The notes under the pieces: model-generated
What the model saw: the letters and a program-made list of their open reading frames with translations, nothing else
What the model was told of the DNA's origin: nothing
The model's database searches: none
Part shown: positions 10,666 to 22,778 of the stretch, one piece after another
Layout: each line of letters starts with the position of its first letter
Numbering within the stretch: position 1 is the first letter of the stretch
Program-made: the position numbers and the translations under genes
Assembly: GCA_963989385.1 (NCBI GenBank)
Contig: OZ022508.1
Location: 52,243,087-52,307,086 of the forward strand
Direction: 5' to 3'
Source: Ctena decussata
Lineage: Eukaryota > Mollusca > Bivalvia > Lucinida > Lucinidae
DNA length: 64,000 nt

Positions 10666-12090
10666 GATCTTACCAGTCTATTAGCATTGTTATATTTTGG
10701 CTATCTATTTACAGAAGCCTGATTTTTAAAAATTCCAGATGGAAATGAAATTGTTTGTTTACCAGGTGTAGACATTCAGCCATGGTCTAACTTGATTTAT
10801 GACATGCTCTATATACATTCAGCATATGGAATTCCATGGAACTATGTGCATATAATTCCTATTCTAAGTTGTGTACAAATAGGAATGTTTCATGCAAGTA
10901 CATGTACCTGTTTTTCTTTCTCAACCTGAGTTATTGGTAATGACTGAAAATTAAAATGAACAAATCAGACACTTTTATTTTTTAAGAAGAAGAAATAAAG
11001 TGTTAAAACCAATCTGAATAGATAGTATGAACCTGGAAACTAAACTTATCAAAAGCCAAAAGGGTTCATTACAGTATATTGCAAAATCAGCAAAACTCTG
11101 CCAATGTACAAGTTTGTAACCTTGACCTTGGTCAGTAGCGGCACAAGATGTCAATCTGCGTGAACCTAGACTGGCCCCAAGATTATAAAACTTCTTTCAA
11201 GCTCAACTCAGCTGAGCATCAAATTTTATCTTCTAATAAATAGCAAATTACTGAGAAGTAAAGTTGTTTCCATGCTTAGTTTAGCTGAGTACGACATTTT
11301 CACTGGTTATGAATATGAAAATGCCAACATTAGTTGGCATTTTCATATTTATCAGCAGAGAAAATTTCATGCACATCTGAGTTGATCACAAAAAAAGTTT
11401 TATAATCATGAAGTTCCATCAAAGGACACTGAAAATGTAAGCTTAGACTTCAAGCAAAATCTTAAACCAAATGTTTAAGTTTGTGACCTTGACCTTAAGG
11501 TTAGTAGTTATCAAATAAGCTACTGGGTTTTCAATAAGTAAAGCCAGTCACATACCAAAAGGTTCCATCAAAGGATATTGGAATTATAAGCAAAGAATGT
11601 TAAAGGCCAAAGTGAACGAAAACTATATAACAATTATGTTTTCAATACGCTTCAGAGCAGAAGTAGTTGGAAATTGTGGATTCTAAACATTGGATAACTG
11701 ATGCCGGATTTGTGGATTCCAAACATTGTACAACTGATGCCGGACCCAAGCTTATACTATAAGCTTACTTGAACCTTCAGCTGAGATGAGAAAGCAATGA
11801 TCAGGAACCAACACAATCAATTTCCACATCCTGCCCTAAACACCAAATGGCAAAGCCATTTGGCACACAATGGCACACAAAGCAAAACAAAACAAGCATA
11901 AAGCCAGGAGGTCAGCTCTTTCCCAGCATTGAATCACTGAGACAATTCTAGCAAAGGATCACAATATAATTATGCATTTTTGATAAAATAAAAATACTCT
12001 AAAATTATTATCTTGTGTTCTGATACTACTGCACACCTAATAAATTTCACTTGCTGTATGGATTCTGCAATGCTAAACCAGAGGACCATT
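10666..12090. other. Non-coding; one short hairpin
   Basis: No gene is seen. A 38-bp hairpin lies at 11312-11349: stem AATATGAAAATGCCAAC, a 4-nt loop, and its exact complement. AAGCTTATACTATAAGCTT near 11748-11766 is another small palindrome. Phrases such as 'ttccatcaaagga' repeat loosely between 11060 and 11580, indicating an old tandem element. Confidence 0.5.
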
Positions 12091-12097
12091 GGTCCTG

Positions 12098-13514
12098 TAG
12101 CTCACCTGAGACGATTCTTCCTCAGCACTCTAGAGTAAGTAACTCTAAGGTAAATTGTACAATATGGTCTAATTTTGAATGCACCTGAGATTTTATGCTT
12201 GTCTACTGTATGTCCATATCATAGAGTCAAAGAAAAAATGCACTTTTTCAGCTTTTCCCATTCAAAAGCCTTATGGACAAAATTTGACATTGCAGAAAAA
12301 TAGGTCAGGGTCATCGTTTATATGAATTTTGTAGTACTACAGTCCCAGATACTTCATACCAAGTCTCACAGCATCCGCCCAGTGGTTCTAGGGAAGAAGA
12401 TTTTTAAAGCTTTTTACCATATATGGGCATAGTGGCCATCCTGGTCATGTGATCTGGACCAAATATTTAAACTTTCTTTCACCCTTTGCCTGAAAGGCTG
12501 CATATCAAATTTAATTGAAATTGGCCCATTGAAAATTCTGACACACATCAGACAAGTGACTTTTGGCCATGGTCACTAAATGACCCTGACCGCATATATT
12601 CAAAGAGGGTGGAATTTCCCTGCATTTCCATGTCAAAAAGCACAACAGCAACAGAAAAATGCACTTTTCAGCTTTACCCATTTAAAAGCCTAAAGGGCCA
12701 ACTTTGACCTTACAATAAAATAGGCCAAGGTCGACCCAAGGTCATTATTTATATAAAACTTGTAGTACTATAGTCCCAAATGCTTCTCAACAAGTTTCAA
12801 TGCAATGGTACCAGTGGTTCTGAATTTTTTTTAAGGTTTTTACCATATATGGGAATGGCAGCCATCTTGGTCATGTGACCTGGACCAAATATATAAACTT
12901 TCTTTCACCCTTTGCCTGGAGACTGCATATCAAATTTAATTGAAGTTGGCCAAGTAGTTTCAGAGGAGAAGTCCTTTGTAAATGTTGAGAGATAGACGGA
13001 CAAGTGACCTTTGGCCAAGGTTAATAAATGACCTTGACCTCTATAATTTCATAGGGGTTGAACTTGACTGCATTTCTACATCACTAAGCACAATAGCAAC
13101 AGATAAATGCACTTTTCAGCTTTTCTCATTCAAAAGGTAAGGTACCAAAGTTGACCTTGCCATAAAATAGGTCAAGGTCAACCCAAGGTCATCATTTATA
13201 TATACTCTGTAGTACTACAGTCCCAAATGCTACATGCCAAGTTTCAAGGCGATTGGCCAGGTGGTTCTGGAGAAGAAGATTTTTTAAGGTTTTTACCATA
13301 TATGGGCATGGAAGCCATCTGGGTCATGAGACTTAAAACCAAATATATATACTTTCGTTTCCCCATCCTGTAAAGGCTCCATATGAAATTTGGCTTCAAC
13401 TGACTTAGTGGTTTCTGAGAAGAAGATGTTTAAAGGGTGTGGATGAAGACGGACGACAGGCCTGCCTATACTATAAGCTCACCTTTGAGCCTTTGGCTCA
13501 GGTGAGCCAAAAAT
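12098..13514 (+). repeat. Tandem-repeat element, about 400-450-bp units, GCTCACC termini
   Basis: Three diverged units carry 'ttttaccatatatgggcat', 'gccatct.ggtcatgtgacctggaccaaa', 'ctttcaccctttgcctg' and 'gcacttttcagctttt.ccattcaaaag'. The left end reads GTAGCTCACCTGAG. The right end is a hairpin of CTCACC..GGTGAG with GAGCC..GGCTC inside. An exact AGGTCAAGGTCA lies at 13169-13180. The same family fills 59.8-63.7 kb. Resemblance to the tandem-bearing pearl/Helentron-type elements of bivalves is inference. Confidence 0.75.
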
Positions 13515-13633
13515 GAGACCAGAGAGAGCCTCATAAAAATTTTATGCAATGAAACTGACAGCCATTGTCAAAAAGTGAAAATTGATAGTCACAAAAATTT
13601 ATAAGCTGACAGCAGAGAGCTGCCAGTGCTTAC

Positions 13634-13819
13634 CACAGTTCTTGTTCTTGGAGAGGTAGTATTTGAGGGTGGTACATCTGGAGAATGAACTGGCACTGGA
13701 CCTTGGTAAGGTATCTGTCGAAAATGTGCCCTTGTACGGGGTTTAGACTGTGAACTGCCTCCAATGCGCCCCATCTTGGTGACATGCTCAAACATACCCG
13801 GGTTCACTCCTGGGTTCAT
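13634..13819 (-). CDS. Exon 7 of the mucin-like membrane protein gene (cytoplasmic tail)
   Basis: On the minus strand TTTTGCAG precedes the exon, and it ends at GTG|gtaagc. It is 186 nt, exactly 62 codons in phase 0, which fits the phase-0 end of the exon at 17386-17533. The peptide starts MNPGVNPGMFEHVTK and is rich in P, S, T and R with no recognised domain. If the donor is not used, the frame runs 15 more codons to a stop at 13589-13591, so this may instead be the last exon. I found no further downstream exon in the window, and a clear AATAAA signal is not obvious nearby. Confidence is good for the exon and low for where the gene ends. Confidence 0.7.
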
Positions 13820-14134
13820 CTGCAAAATTAACATACATGTAATTCCATGAAATGGTCGGACAGTAATATCCTGAGAGATCAGTACAGAGCCAGATAAGGG
13901 TCCACACTGCTTGTCAACAGTATTGCTAACTCCTTATTTAAGAAACACAAGTATGGGGCTGGATTTCTAGGGCATAAAAACATGGTGAGTGCTGTCTTGA
14001 GGTGCTGACCAGTCTCTAAAAGACTGATCTCTGACTCAATCTGATTGAGAGCAACTGCTCTTTTCAATGTAACCATCATACAAGTTTATAACTGATGACA
14101 AGGAGTTTGACACCTTCTACCAGCAATTCTAGTC

Positions 14135-14210
14135 ATGCGACTCCTGATGTTGCGTTTCGCTCCGCTACACTCTTGTGTAGCGGAGCGGAATGCAACGTAA
14201 GGAGTCGCAT
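14135..14210. repeat. 76-bp hairpin MITE
   Basis: ATGCGACTCC at the left and GGAGTCGCAT at the right enclose a nearly continuous stem (TTGCGTTTCGCTCCGCTACAC with GTGTAGCGGAGCGGAATGCAA, few mismatches). It lies in the intron between exons 6 and 7 of the host gene. Confidence 0.8.
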
Positions 14211-15028
14211 AGTGGCAGTGTAATGGTAGCCGATACTAAGGCCCTATTTTGTAGGTCTACCAGCATCTCCCAAGAAATCACAGACCAAAAACCTAAGAAG
14301 AACATTCTGGTTATACAAGGGGACCAAGTTAAGCTAAGGGTCCAAGATGTGGCAGGCACATTTCAAGCAACAACAGGTGGCAAAAGACTTCTGGCAGTTA
14401 GGCATAAATTTTCTCTATTAGCTATAGTCCTACTCCACCTAAAGAGCTATGTAACATTTTTGCTCTCAGTTATCAATAAATGTTTATTGCAGTATTTTTT
14501 AATGATCTGTATTTATACAGTCAACTCTCGATATCTCAAAGTCAAAATTCAGCCCAAACTATTCATATCTCAAAGTTAATTTTCTGGTTCCAGAAATTTT
14601 ACTCTGAGATATCAGTAGTTTGAGATAACAGGAGTTGAAATATAAATAAAATTAGGAAATCATGTATTCTTTGATATAAGAAGGTATTTTTAGATACCGA
14701 TGCTCGAGATATCGGGAGATGACAGTATCTGAGTCCCAGTTTAAACATTTGTCAGACCAGCATACCTATTAAAACTTCAAAATTTTGCTCTAACACTAAG
14801 TTCTATTTTGAGAAATACAGCAGTACAAGATATTCAGGTAGCCAATAGTCTGATGATGGTTTATGTTTGTACCAAGTTTTGTAAAAACATTTCCAGCGAT
14901 TTCAAAGTTACAGAGAAGACAGGTTTTCCATACTGAAAATTACAAGGAGCATAATATCCATCAAAAAATGCAGGTGGAGTTACCATTCTTGTTTTTCTGC
15001 ATATCATCTTATGATGCTTTCTTGAGTA

Positions 15029-16015
15029 CATACCTGCCAAGTTTCACGATTTGTGTGTGACCCTCACAAATTTGGACGCCTCCCACGACCTCACGATCGT
15101 ATTTTGAAAAATAGCCATAACTCACGCTTCCTTCGCTTGCTCACGATTTCACTTTAAACAGGAGAATACCAAAAAAATTGTCTTTTATTTGGCGCTCTCT
15201 CGATCGTCAAAAATGTGTTTTCTCTCAACTTCCGCTACATTCGGACAATCTCGGTCACCGAATCTATATTTATCTCCGGGAAAATTCGTCACCTGGTCTA
15301 AAAATAGGTAAAGGTAAAGGTTTCCGATAGTCTTGGGTATAAATAACTCGACTATTCGATAGCGATTAGAGCTGAAAACGATCAAATGTGTACTTTCGTT
15401 TTTATGTACATGAAATATTGACGACCTGAAAACGCTGGAGAAAAAGAAAGGTTTATAAATCAAAGTACCAAAATGGATGGGAGATCGAGTTTACCTGGGT
15501 TAGGAAGGTTGAAAAGAGCAACAGCTTTGCGTTTTGTGATCTTTGCCAAAGGCATTTCAGTGTTTCCCACGCCGGCAAAAAGATGTATAAAACACAGATC
15601 TTCATTTAAAAACGTCAAAACTTTTGCAGTCAGTACTCTGATCTTATTTTGTTATTACCAAGACAGCCCAAGATGTTATCCAGCCCGAGACTCTCTTTAG
15701 CAACTTCATTGCAGAACATAACTTGCCATTTTTGATGGCAGATCACTTTAATAAACTCAATGTATAAAAATTTTAGCAAATAAGAATACTTGATGTTTAT
15801 CTTCATTTAAGTACTACCTACTGATCATACTCCTCCCCACTGCCATCCCCAATTTCTAGTTTCACAGGAAAAGAAAAAAAAAAGTGACACCAAAATCTCA
15901 CTCTTTTCCTTTGTCAATGGGTTTCTACGCGAATGAACTAACGCAGAAAAGGGGGCTAAATCGAGGCTTCGCGCGCAGTCTCACTCTTTTGTTAATTGAA
16001 AACTTGGCAGGTATG
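15029..16015. mobile_element. TIR DNA transposon with 6-bp target duplication
   Basis: Perfect 16-bp inverted ends CATACCTGCCAAGTTT (15029-15044) and AAACTTGGCAGGTATG (16000-16015) are flanked by TGAGTA at 15023-15028 and 16016-16021. The next flanking base on the right equals the first base of the element, so 7 bp is also possible. The interrupted repeat unit reads correctly if the element and one copy of TGAGTA are removed. The interior holds a decayed coding segment at about 15517-15610. Confidence 0.85.
15517..15612 (+). pseudogene. Fossil zinc-finger fragment of a transposase
   Basis: In the frame starting at 15517 the sequence reads SNSFAFCDLCQRHFSVSHAG and continues KKMYKTQ to a stop. 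The pattern F-C-x-x-C-x(3)-F-S-V-x-H-x-G is what I know from the N-terminal zinc finger found on some animal transposase-derived proteins. It sits inside the TIR element, is short and runs into a stop, so it is a remnant. It suggests that the parent transposon encoded a Zn-finger transposase; the exact superfamily is unknown. Confidence 0.5.
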
Positions 16016-16750
16016 TGAGTACAAAAATTTCATGAAAACATCAATACTTATAAAGATATAGCATGGATATGACTGCATACTTAAAATTATAAAGGGGCAT
16101 AATTCTGTTAAAAATGTAGGTGAAGTTATGATTCTTGTTCTCCAAACATTAACCGATGATGCTTTGTATTTGGACAAAGTTTTGTAAAAATATTGTCAAC
16201 AGTTTTAAAGTTACAGAGCAGACACGATTTCTAAACTGAAAATATCAAAGGGGCATAATTCCGTTAAAATGTTGGTGTTTCTTATTCTCTCATATCAACG
16301 AATGATGCTGTATATTTTTACCAGGTTTCATGAAAATATCTTGAATGTTTTTAAAGTTATAAAGCATATAAGATTTCCAGTCTAGTAATTAAAATGGGGC
16401 ATAATTCTGTAAATAATGTAAATAAAGTTACAGTTCTTGTTCTCTGCATATCCTCTAATGATATGTGTACCAACTGCATCAAAATATCTTGAATGGTTTT
16501 AAAGTCACAGAGCAGACACAATTTCCATACTTATACTTACAAAGGGGCATAATTCCATAAAAAATGTAGGGAGCATTACAATTCTTGCTCTCTGTACATC
16601 CTCTGATGATGCTTTATATTTTGTAAACAAAGTTTCTTGAAAATATCTTGAAAGTTTACAGAATTATAGAGCTAACATACATATAGATGGACAGACAAAC
16701 TATGGGAAAAACAATATGTCTCCCCCGGAGTGGGGGCTGGGGGACATAAT

Positions 16751-17385
16751 ATGTAATGACAAACAATCTTCAGTTTCTTCTGACTGGTATTGCTAACAAT
16801 ACAACTGCAGCATAAAGAGAAAGGTCTGTACAAACGGTGAAGACTCAAAACAACCTGCACATCTACGCAGTTTGTCAGGGAAAACTTTTCATCAAGAATC
16901 TATAAATTCAAAACTGTAAAATAAATAATGAATCAGTCTCTACAGAGGCATAACCATTCACAGAGCCTGAGAGGCATAACCATTCTTTCTTGCCCTCCAG
17001 AGGTCCATATAAGGTTGAATTTGTGGATAATTGTGAGATAATTTTGTTCATATTTCATAAAATATAAATTGTGGGCCCTCATTAAAATTGCCTTATCATG
17101 GCAGTTCTAATGAAGATGATCAAGAGCTCAGCCTAGAGGGTGATCTGGGAGAGAAGTCTTTCTGAACTGGCTGACCTCCCAAATTTGAGCTTAAATGTAT
17201 TAAACGTAGGGATATGAAACATTTAGGCCAAAACTTCTCCCTGCAAATTGTAAAAATATTGCAAAATTTTTCCATGTTCAAGAGGTCCAGTTGTGCCTTG
17301 AGGGCTATACGGTATGTTTTACAAGAAATAAGAAACTTCAAGGATCTCTTTTAATAAAAGGCTAAATGCCAAATGTTTAATTTAC
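16751..17385. other. Intron DNA, no feature seen
   Basis: This lies in the intron between exons 6 and 7 of the minus-strand gene. No inverted repeat with defined ends, RNA gene or coding stretch is apparent. Confidence 0.5.
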
Positions 17386-17533
17386 CATTTCTCCCATTGT
17401 GGTTCTTTGGTCTAAATCAGTATACAGTGGTTTGTAGTAGTATTCACAGGACTCTGCTTGATCTGATGAGAAGGTTACTGTCTCAAACTCATCACCTGCA
17501 AATTCACTTCCGTCATCTACCACACTATCAGCT
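17386..17533 (-). CDS. Exon 6 of the mucin-like membrane protein gene (acidic cytoplasmic segment)
   Basis: The minus strand shows TTTATTTACAG before the exon and ATG|gtaaat after it. Length is 148 nt: one base completes the codon left by the exon at 25975 (AG+A, Arg), and 49 codons follow to phase 0. The peptide begins ADSVVDDGSEFAGDEFETVT and continues with CEYYYKPLYTDLDQR. It is acidic, with a cluster of tyrosines that could be phosphorylation or adaptor sites (inference). Both phases fit the neighbouring exons, which is the strongest support. No domain is recognised. Confidence 0.75.
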
Positions 17534-17656
17534 CTGTAAATAAATTATGTTTTAGATATTGTGAGTTTTAATGTAGTGGGAACTATCAATTTCTGTAAAT
17601 GATTTTACTATCAGGTGATATGTAAATAGAGCTTTGCAAGCTACACATAATATACC

Positions 17657-17845
17657 CAGAGCTCCAGATAAGAAGGGGTAACAGAGATAATTCAGGGATA
17701 ATTATCCAGATTTCTCAATAAAAACATATTTTGTGACCCATCATTAGAACCGTCTCATTGAGACGGTTCTAATGAGGGGTCACAATATATGTTTTCGTTG
17801 AGAAATAAGAAAAATCCTCAATACTCTTTCCTATCTGGAGCTCTG
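17657..17845. mobile_element. hAT-like palindromic MITE
   Basis: Inverted ends CAGAGCTCCAGATA (17657-17670) and TATCTGGAGCTCTG (17832-17845) are perfect and flanked by ATATACC on both sides (7 bp). The core is a strong hairpin: CATTAGAACCGTCTCA pairs with TGAGACGGTTCTAATG near 17751-17775. The CAGAG start fits hAT elements, though hAT duplications are usually 8 bp. Related copies lie at about 25640-25800 and, more decayed, near 54770-54980. Confidence 0.8.
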
Positions 17846-19278
17846 ATATACCCATTTAAAAGTGGCATGGAGTGAGCAAGAAATGTATGCAAGTGCAGTT
17901 AACTCAAACAGTAAGTTCTTTCTCATGTATCATCCCAATATTAAACACATTTCTAAAAAGTTTCATTAAAATATTCTAAACAGTTAAGTTACAGAATGAA
18001 CAAGATTGTTTAGAGAAGGATGGACTGGCTGACAAAAAGGGGCAACAACTTTGTAATAAGTGACTGCACCTCTATTATAACACTGAACACATCAGATACT
18101 ATTAGTTTATCAAAAATCGGCTTCCAAGGTGAAGTGGCTCAGATGTTGAGAAATGCTAAAGTCAAACAAGGGAGATAATTACCAAGTTTTGGCATGCAAA
18201 AGATAGTATACATAAAAAAGCCTCAAAACTAATCAAAGGGATGTAACTCTGAAAGAAAATAAGGGACAGCAACCATTGTTATATGCAACACTTGTAGGGT
18301 GTCATACACATTGCTATGAAGTTTCCTCAAGATATCCTCACCTTAATGCCATTATGTCATTACTTCAAATTTTCAGTTTTTGAGATATACAAAGCTAATT
18401 TTCAGGTTTTTGTACACTCTCATGGATCCATACACCCTAATAAAAGCAACAATTCTTCAAAATAAATATCAAACCCATGCTAACACTATTGTTTATTTTG
18501 AACAAATGAGACATGCATAAGAAATAAAAATATATGAATGGACAGTTTATTTTTGTTGGAAAAAACGCCTTTTTTCTAAAATGATTATTTTAATTTTTTC
18601 AGAGTACCTCTGGAATTCTGTTTTATTTAATCTTACTTCAACAAATTATTAGAAATCTTTAAAAGTATTTGCTGAAAAAAATAATGTGTGCCATTGAATG
18701 TGACAACAAATTATTTCATCACTTCTGAGATTTCACATACAGTTTTAGAAAGGTGTACAAAACTGATGGGAAGACAAGAAATTTTGGTCAATTCTGAAAT
18801 ACCCCAACCACGTGTAACAAAGCACATTTTAATGAACAGAGAATAACCTGTAAAGAAGAATCATACTGAAAGGTACCCAGGTAACAAATATTTTATGAAG
18901 AAAACAAAAATGAATTTGATGTCACTTATCATCGTTTCACATCGTTAAAAATTAACTCCAAAGCCAATTCAGCAAAACTTTTATCCTAATACATCATCAT
19001 ACAATTCAAAGCTTACTTTATTGCTGAATAATATTTTCACTACGAAACTACTGATAAAATGGGCCATGCACATTGATAACTTTTGATTGAAATTCCAGCT
19101 TCCTCCAGCTTGTTTTAACAATGGCGGTCCAGAAGGGGGGCTGCAGTCGCATGCCAGACACTCGTCATTGGAATGAAAAGTGAAGATGCAAGTCACTGAA
19201 TCTATAGGTCACTGTGCACATAGATCTCCTTAACTGTAGAAAACACAAGAATGAAGCATATTTCTTAGTGATCATGGG
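17846..19278. other. Intron DNA, no gene seen
   Basis: AT-rich DNA within the host-gene intron. A small palindrome AAAAAACGCCTTTTTT occurs near 18560. No coding exon with usable splice sites was found on the minus strand, and the phases of exons 5 and 6 need none. Confidence 0.5.
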
Positions 19279-19286
19279 GTCAAGGT

Positions 19287-19717
19287 TAGGGCTGGGACGG
19301 GTAGAGATTTTGTACTCAGGTACCCGAGTGCCTATTACCCGGGGGTACCAGTTACTGTAGTATTTTGAGCATGTCAGCAGTAAGAAATAAGTTTCTATGT
19401 CTAATAGAAAGTAAGGTATCTGTCATTTGAGTACATGTGCATGGGTGTAGAAATCTTCCTTATATGATTTACAATGAAAACATTTTACTCCGCCACTAAC
19501 GCGTGGCTGATAATAAAGATGTTTGTCAATATATGATTGCAGTTTATACAAGAAAAACGCACTAAAACTTTGCTCTGTTTGCTTGGAATTCTACTGAAAA
19601 AAGAATATTTATACATTAGATAATACAAAGCATTCTGGTAACGGGTAGTAAATATGTACCCGGGTAATTGGTCTACCAGACCCGAACTCAGGTACTTGTG
19701 TACTCATCCTAGCCCTA
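19287..19717. mobile_element. hAT-family MITE with 8-bp target duplication
   Basis: The ends TAGGGCTGGGACG (from 19287) and CATCCTAGCCCTA (to 19717) are imperfect inverted repeats. They are flanked by identical 8-bp repeats GTCAAGGT at 19279-19286 and 19718-19725. The 8-bp duplication and the TAGGGCTG-type terminus are characteristic of hAT transposons. Subterminal copies of ACCCGGG/GGTACC also face each other. There is no transposase, so this is a non-autonomous copy of 431 bp. Confidence 0.85.
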
Positions 19718-20092
19718 GTCAAGGTCTACCTGGTCAGTTGTTCATGTGGTTTTAAACATTATAACGCACAACTGAAAAGAATCATTCAAATATGCTCCAA
19801 GAGGTATCTACATATTTACAATACAGCTTTTATCTAATGCAACAAACATCCTTCCAAGACGATGGCAATTTATTGCGGTCAACTGTCGATGAAATATTCT
19901 GCCAGTATTACTAATTTATTTCTTTTTTCAATCAAAACCTTTCATTTCATGTCGTGGTACCAAGGTTTGTGACATATTTCTATATCAGAGCTTTACTGTA
20001 ATCAGTGGACCTCAAGTTAATAAAGTGACGGCCACAGAAGTCATCAATAATGTACCGTTAGGTAAATTTTTTGACAAGGATCAACTTGCAGA

Positions 20093-20310
20093 AGCCTGGT
20101 GACTCAGTGAATAGTGCACTTGACACTGAAGCCATAGGTTGTGGGTTCGATCCTCACCCGAGGCGAAATCTTCCTATGTCCGAACGCGTTTTTCTATAAG
20201 CATCATTTGCAGGGATGATGCTAACAAGTGTGCCGTCATTCAGATTGGGACGTTAACTGGAGGCCCCCTGTGCAGGAGAGTCATCCCCTGCATTTAAGGC
20301 AAGATTTACG
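20093..20310 (+). mobile_element. tRNA-derived SINE
   Basis: The first 73 nt resemble a tRNA. There is an A-box-like GTGACTCAGTGAATAGTGCA, a B box GGTTCGATCCTC and a partly paired acceptor stem (GCCTGGT with ACCCGAGGC). The body contains 'gattgggacgttaactggaggccccctgtgcagg' and 'ccctgcatttaaggcaag'. The anticodon arm does not fold cleanly, so it is not a functional tRNA. The 3' end is approximate and no target duplication was identified. Confidence 0.7.
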
Positions 20311-21083
20311 GGGTAATTTCATGAAGTAATTTTTTGTGGTGCTTTTAGACATATAAACATCCGATGAAAAAACATGATGTTTTGGTACAGAACTACCCCT
20401 GTGCAAAAAAAAGCCTACTATAGCTACATGGCTATACGTAGGCTTTCATCCTGCAACACCGGAGTGTACAAAAGTAAACAGTCTGTGTCCCCTTCGGGGG
20501 TTAAGGCGTAAATGGAAGAAAAGAAAGAATGGCAAACATTGCAACTCAATACCCCACCACTCTCGAATCCATGTTCAACGAGATATGGTCGTTTATTTAT
20601 TAACACAGATTCTGTTTTAACAGTGCTTGAGGCGTGTTTCAGAACAGACAGGTTCGGTAAAAATACAACAGTTCGCCTAAAGTAAAAAAGGAGGCTTTAC
20701 TACTTATTCTGCGATTATCTCATCAGCTCAAAATGAAAGTAGATCGATTCGTTCTCATGGCAATTACGACAACCATAAACAGGAAGCAGGTGCTCTGGAC
20801 TGGTCACAATAATTAGCTTTTCACAGGAGATGATTTGTATAGTGGCTTTAACAAGAGTTGCATGTGTTCTTAGAATGCCATACACATCCCAAACAATTCA
20901 TTATAGGTAATTACAGCTATAAATTGTTTGCAGCAGTCGTTTCTAATGCAGCAGGTATGACTTTAAGATCTGGACTGGTTCTGAGGTTAAACAGCCAAGG
21001 GAGGCTACAAGTGAAAAAAATGATTGGATTATCTCCCATATTGCACCAACACAATACTCAATAGTAAATTTATGATAGGTGAC
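20311..21083. other. Intron DNA, no gene seen
   Basis: Contains an imperfect hairpin at about 20410-20447 (AAAGCCTAC..GTAGGCTTT). Nothing else is identifiable. Confidence 0.45.
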
Positions 21084-21085
21084 TA

Positions 21086-22508
21086 CCGTAATCGCCCCAT
21101 TTACCGCACATGCCCCTATAACCGCACACCAAGGCCATTTCCCGAAAAAAATACATAAGCGCACACTGCTTTTTCCTTTTGAAACTCACAAAATCAAATG
21201 CATCAAGTTCAACTCAACAGCGACAGTGTTTTCAGTTTTGTTTTCCCGACGCAATGTGCGAAGAGAGCAACTCTATCAGTCTAAATGTCAATCGGGGGTC
21301 CTCGCCGATATTTACGAAGTTGGCTGAAGTGTTATGATGTGTACGAGTGCGAACAGCGACTCGGATCAGCTTACACATCTGCGCCGTCTGATTAGCGTAT
21401 TCTCTGTCTGCATCAACAATGGGAATGTACAAGTTGATCCCAGAAGGATCGAGCTTACGAAGTTATGAGGTTGCGGGGGTGCGCAGGCTGAACAGAGTCT
21501 TTGCCTTTCGTACATGCGAAAAGGCGCCATTTCTCAAGAGCAATTCTTGTCATATATAGCGAAAATGTGCACGTGCGTAAAAGTGCGTTTGGAAAGATAC
21601 ATGAACGACAGATGAGAAACAAATAAATTATCATAACGACAAACTCTTGTTCCCTGACAAAATCAGTCTGAATGCATGTGCAAACTGAACGAAGCGACCA
21701 GCCTACGCATATGCATGGTATGTGCATTTAAACAAAGTTCGCGGTAGCCATAGGATAGCTTTAATCCTGGCCCGTGGGCCTCAGGACACATTCGATCAGC
21801 AAACACCCGCATCATACAGTGCATTTGCGAACACTGACCAGTCTAACAAATCTCCAGGATTCGCCGATAGTTTGCAAAATAATTGTTTTAAGATGTGCAG
21901 ACTGGTCTAAGGCTTTGCTATTTGCACATGTAATACGGTACCTTTCTGATGACACATTGCCAATATTTCTGCACCCTTGGACGTAATATAGGACAGACCG
22001 AAAATCAAAGAAGATCAAAAGGACCGCATCTTCCAGAATTAGAATGAGTGTGTTATTAATAGAAGCCCGTGAATTTAAAGCAGACCCCTTGCGATGAATG
22101 AATAGCCAGAGCACTGACCAACTTACCAATCACATATTAGGTCATTGTAAATGTGTTGAAATACTTTCCTTTCTTTCTGAATATTTTATTTGGAATAATG
22201 AAGAAGGACAAAGAGAATGAAATACATGCATAATGAGGACATATTTAATACTGAGAGGTATGAGACATAATTTGCGACTTGACATGAGATCGTTTTTCTC
22301 CCGGAAATTGGCAATTCAAATAGTTCGAACACTAAATATTTTCATGACACTTCGAACACCCCGATCAGTATTGCCGACTATTTCGACTGTTCGTTTGTTG
22401 GTTTTTTTCGTTCTGAGTATGCGGTTATTAGAAAGGTTTTTAACCACACCTTTTTGTTGCAATTTTGAAAAAGTTAAGCGCACCGTGCGGTAAATGGGGC
22501 GAATACGG
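21086..22508. mobile_element. TIR element with TA target (Tc1/mariner-like, non-autonomous)
   Basis: The left end CCGTAATCGCCCCATTTACC and its right-end mirror GGTAAATGGGGCGAATACGG differ at one position, and the match extends a few bases further to the GCAC/GTGC pair. Both ends abut TA (21084-21085 and 22509-22510), the target duplication expected of Tc1/mariner elements. Inside, small frames occur in both directions but none resembles a DDE transposase. Confidence 0.75.
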
Positions 22509-22778
22509 TAATTAGATTCACTTAACTAAACATAATCTATTCTTTGGAAAAAGTCTTGCAATTTTGAGAAGTTATGGAATAAGACTTTCTTTACAGTAAT
22601 TCGAATGAGAATTAAATATTTCTAAATGCCAAATTGCATGAATTCAGAATATTGGTTATGTCATTTTTAGAGCAACTTTGGGAAGCAAAGACAAGCTTAT
22701 GCATAGTTCCGTGAGCTCCATTAAGCTCCGCCTATCCTCATTTGCATAACACAATTTTTATTTTCAAACAATTTTTGT

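Larger units (their letters stand above)
14820..16750 (+). repeat. Tandem-repeat element, about 125-bp units, split by a transposon
   Basis: Units repeat 'aaaggggcataattc.gt.aaaaatg', 'ttcttgttctc.gcatatc', 'tgatgatg.t' and 'gttttgtaaaaatat'. One unit and a half lie at 14820-15028, and about five more at 16016-16680. The right end is a hairpin, TATGTCTCCCCC...GGGGGACATA, at about 16712-16748. The same TATGTCTCCCCC terminus begins the array near 55.2 kb. The TIR element at 15029-16015 interrupts it. Confidence 0.8.

Noticed and set aside
20093..20165. Functional tRNA gene
   Set aside because: The acceptor and anticodon stems pair poorly, and the sequence continues into a SINE body.
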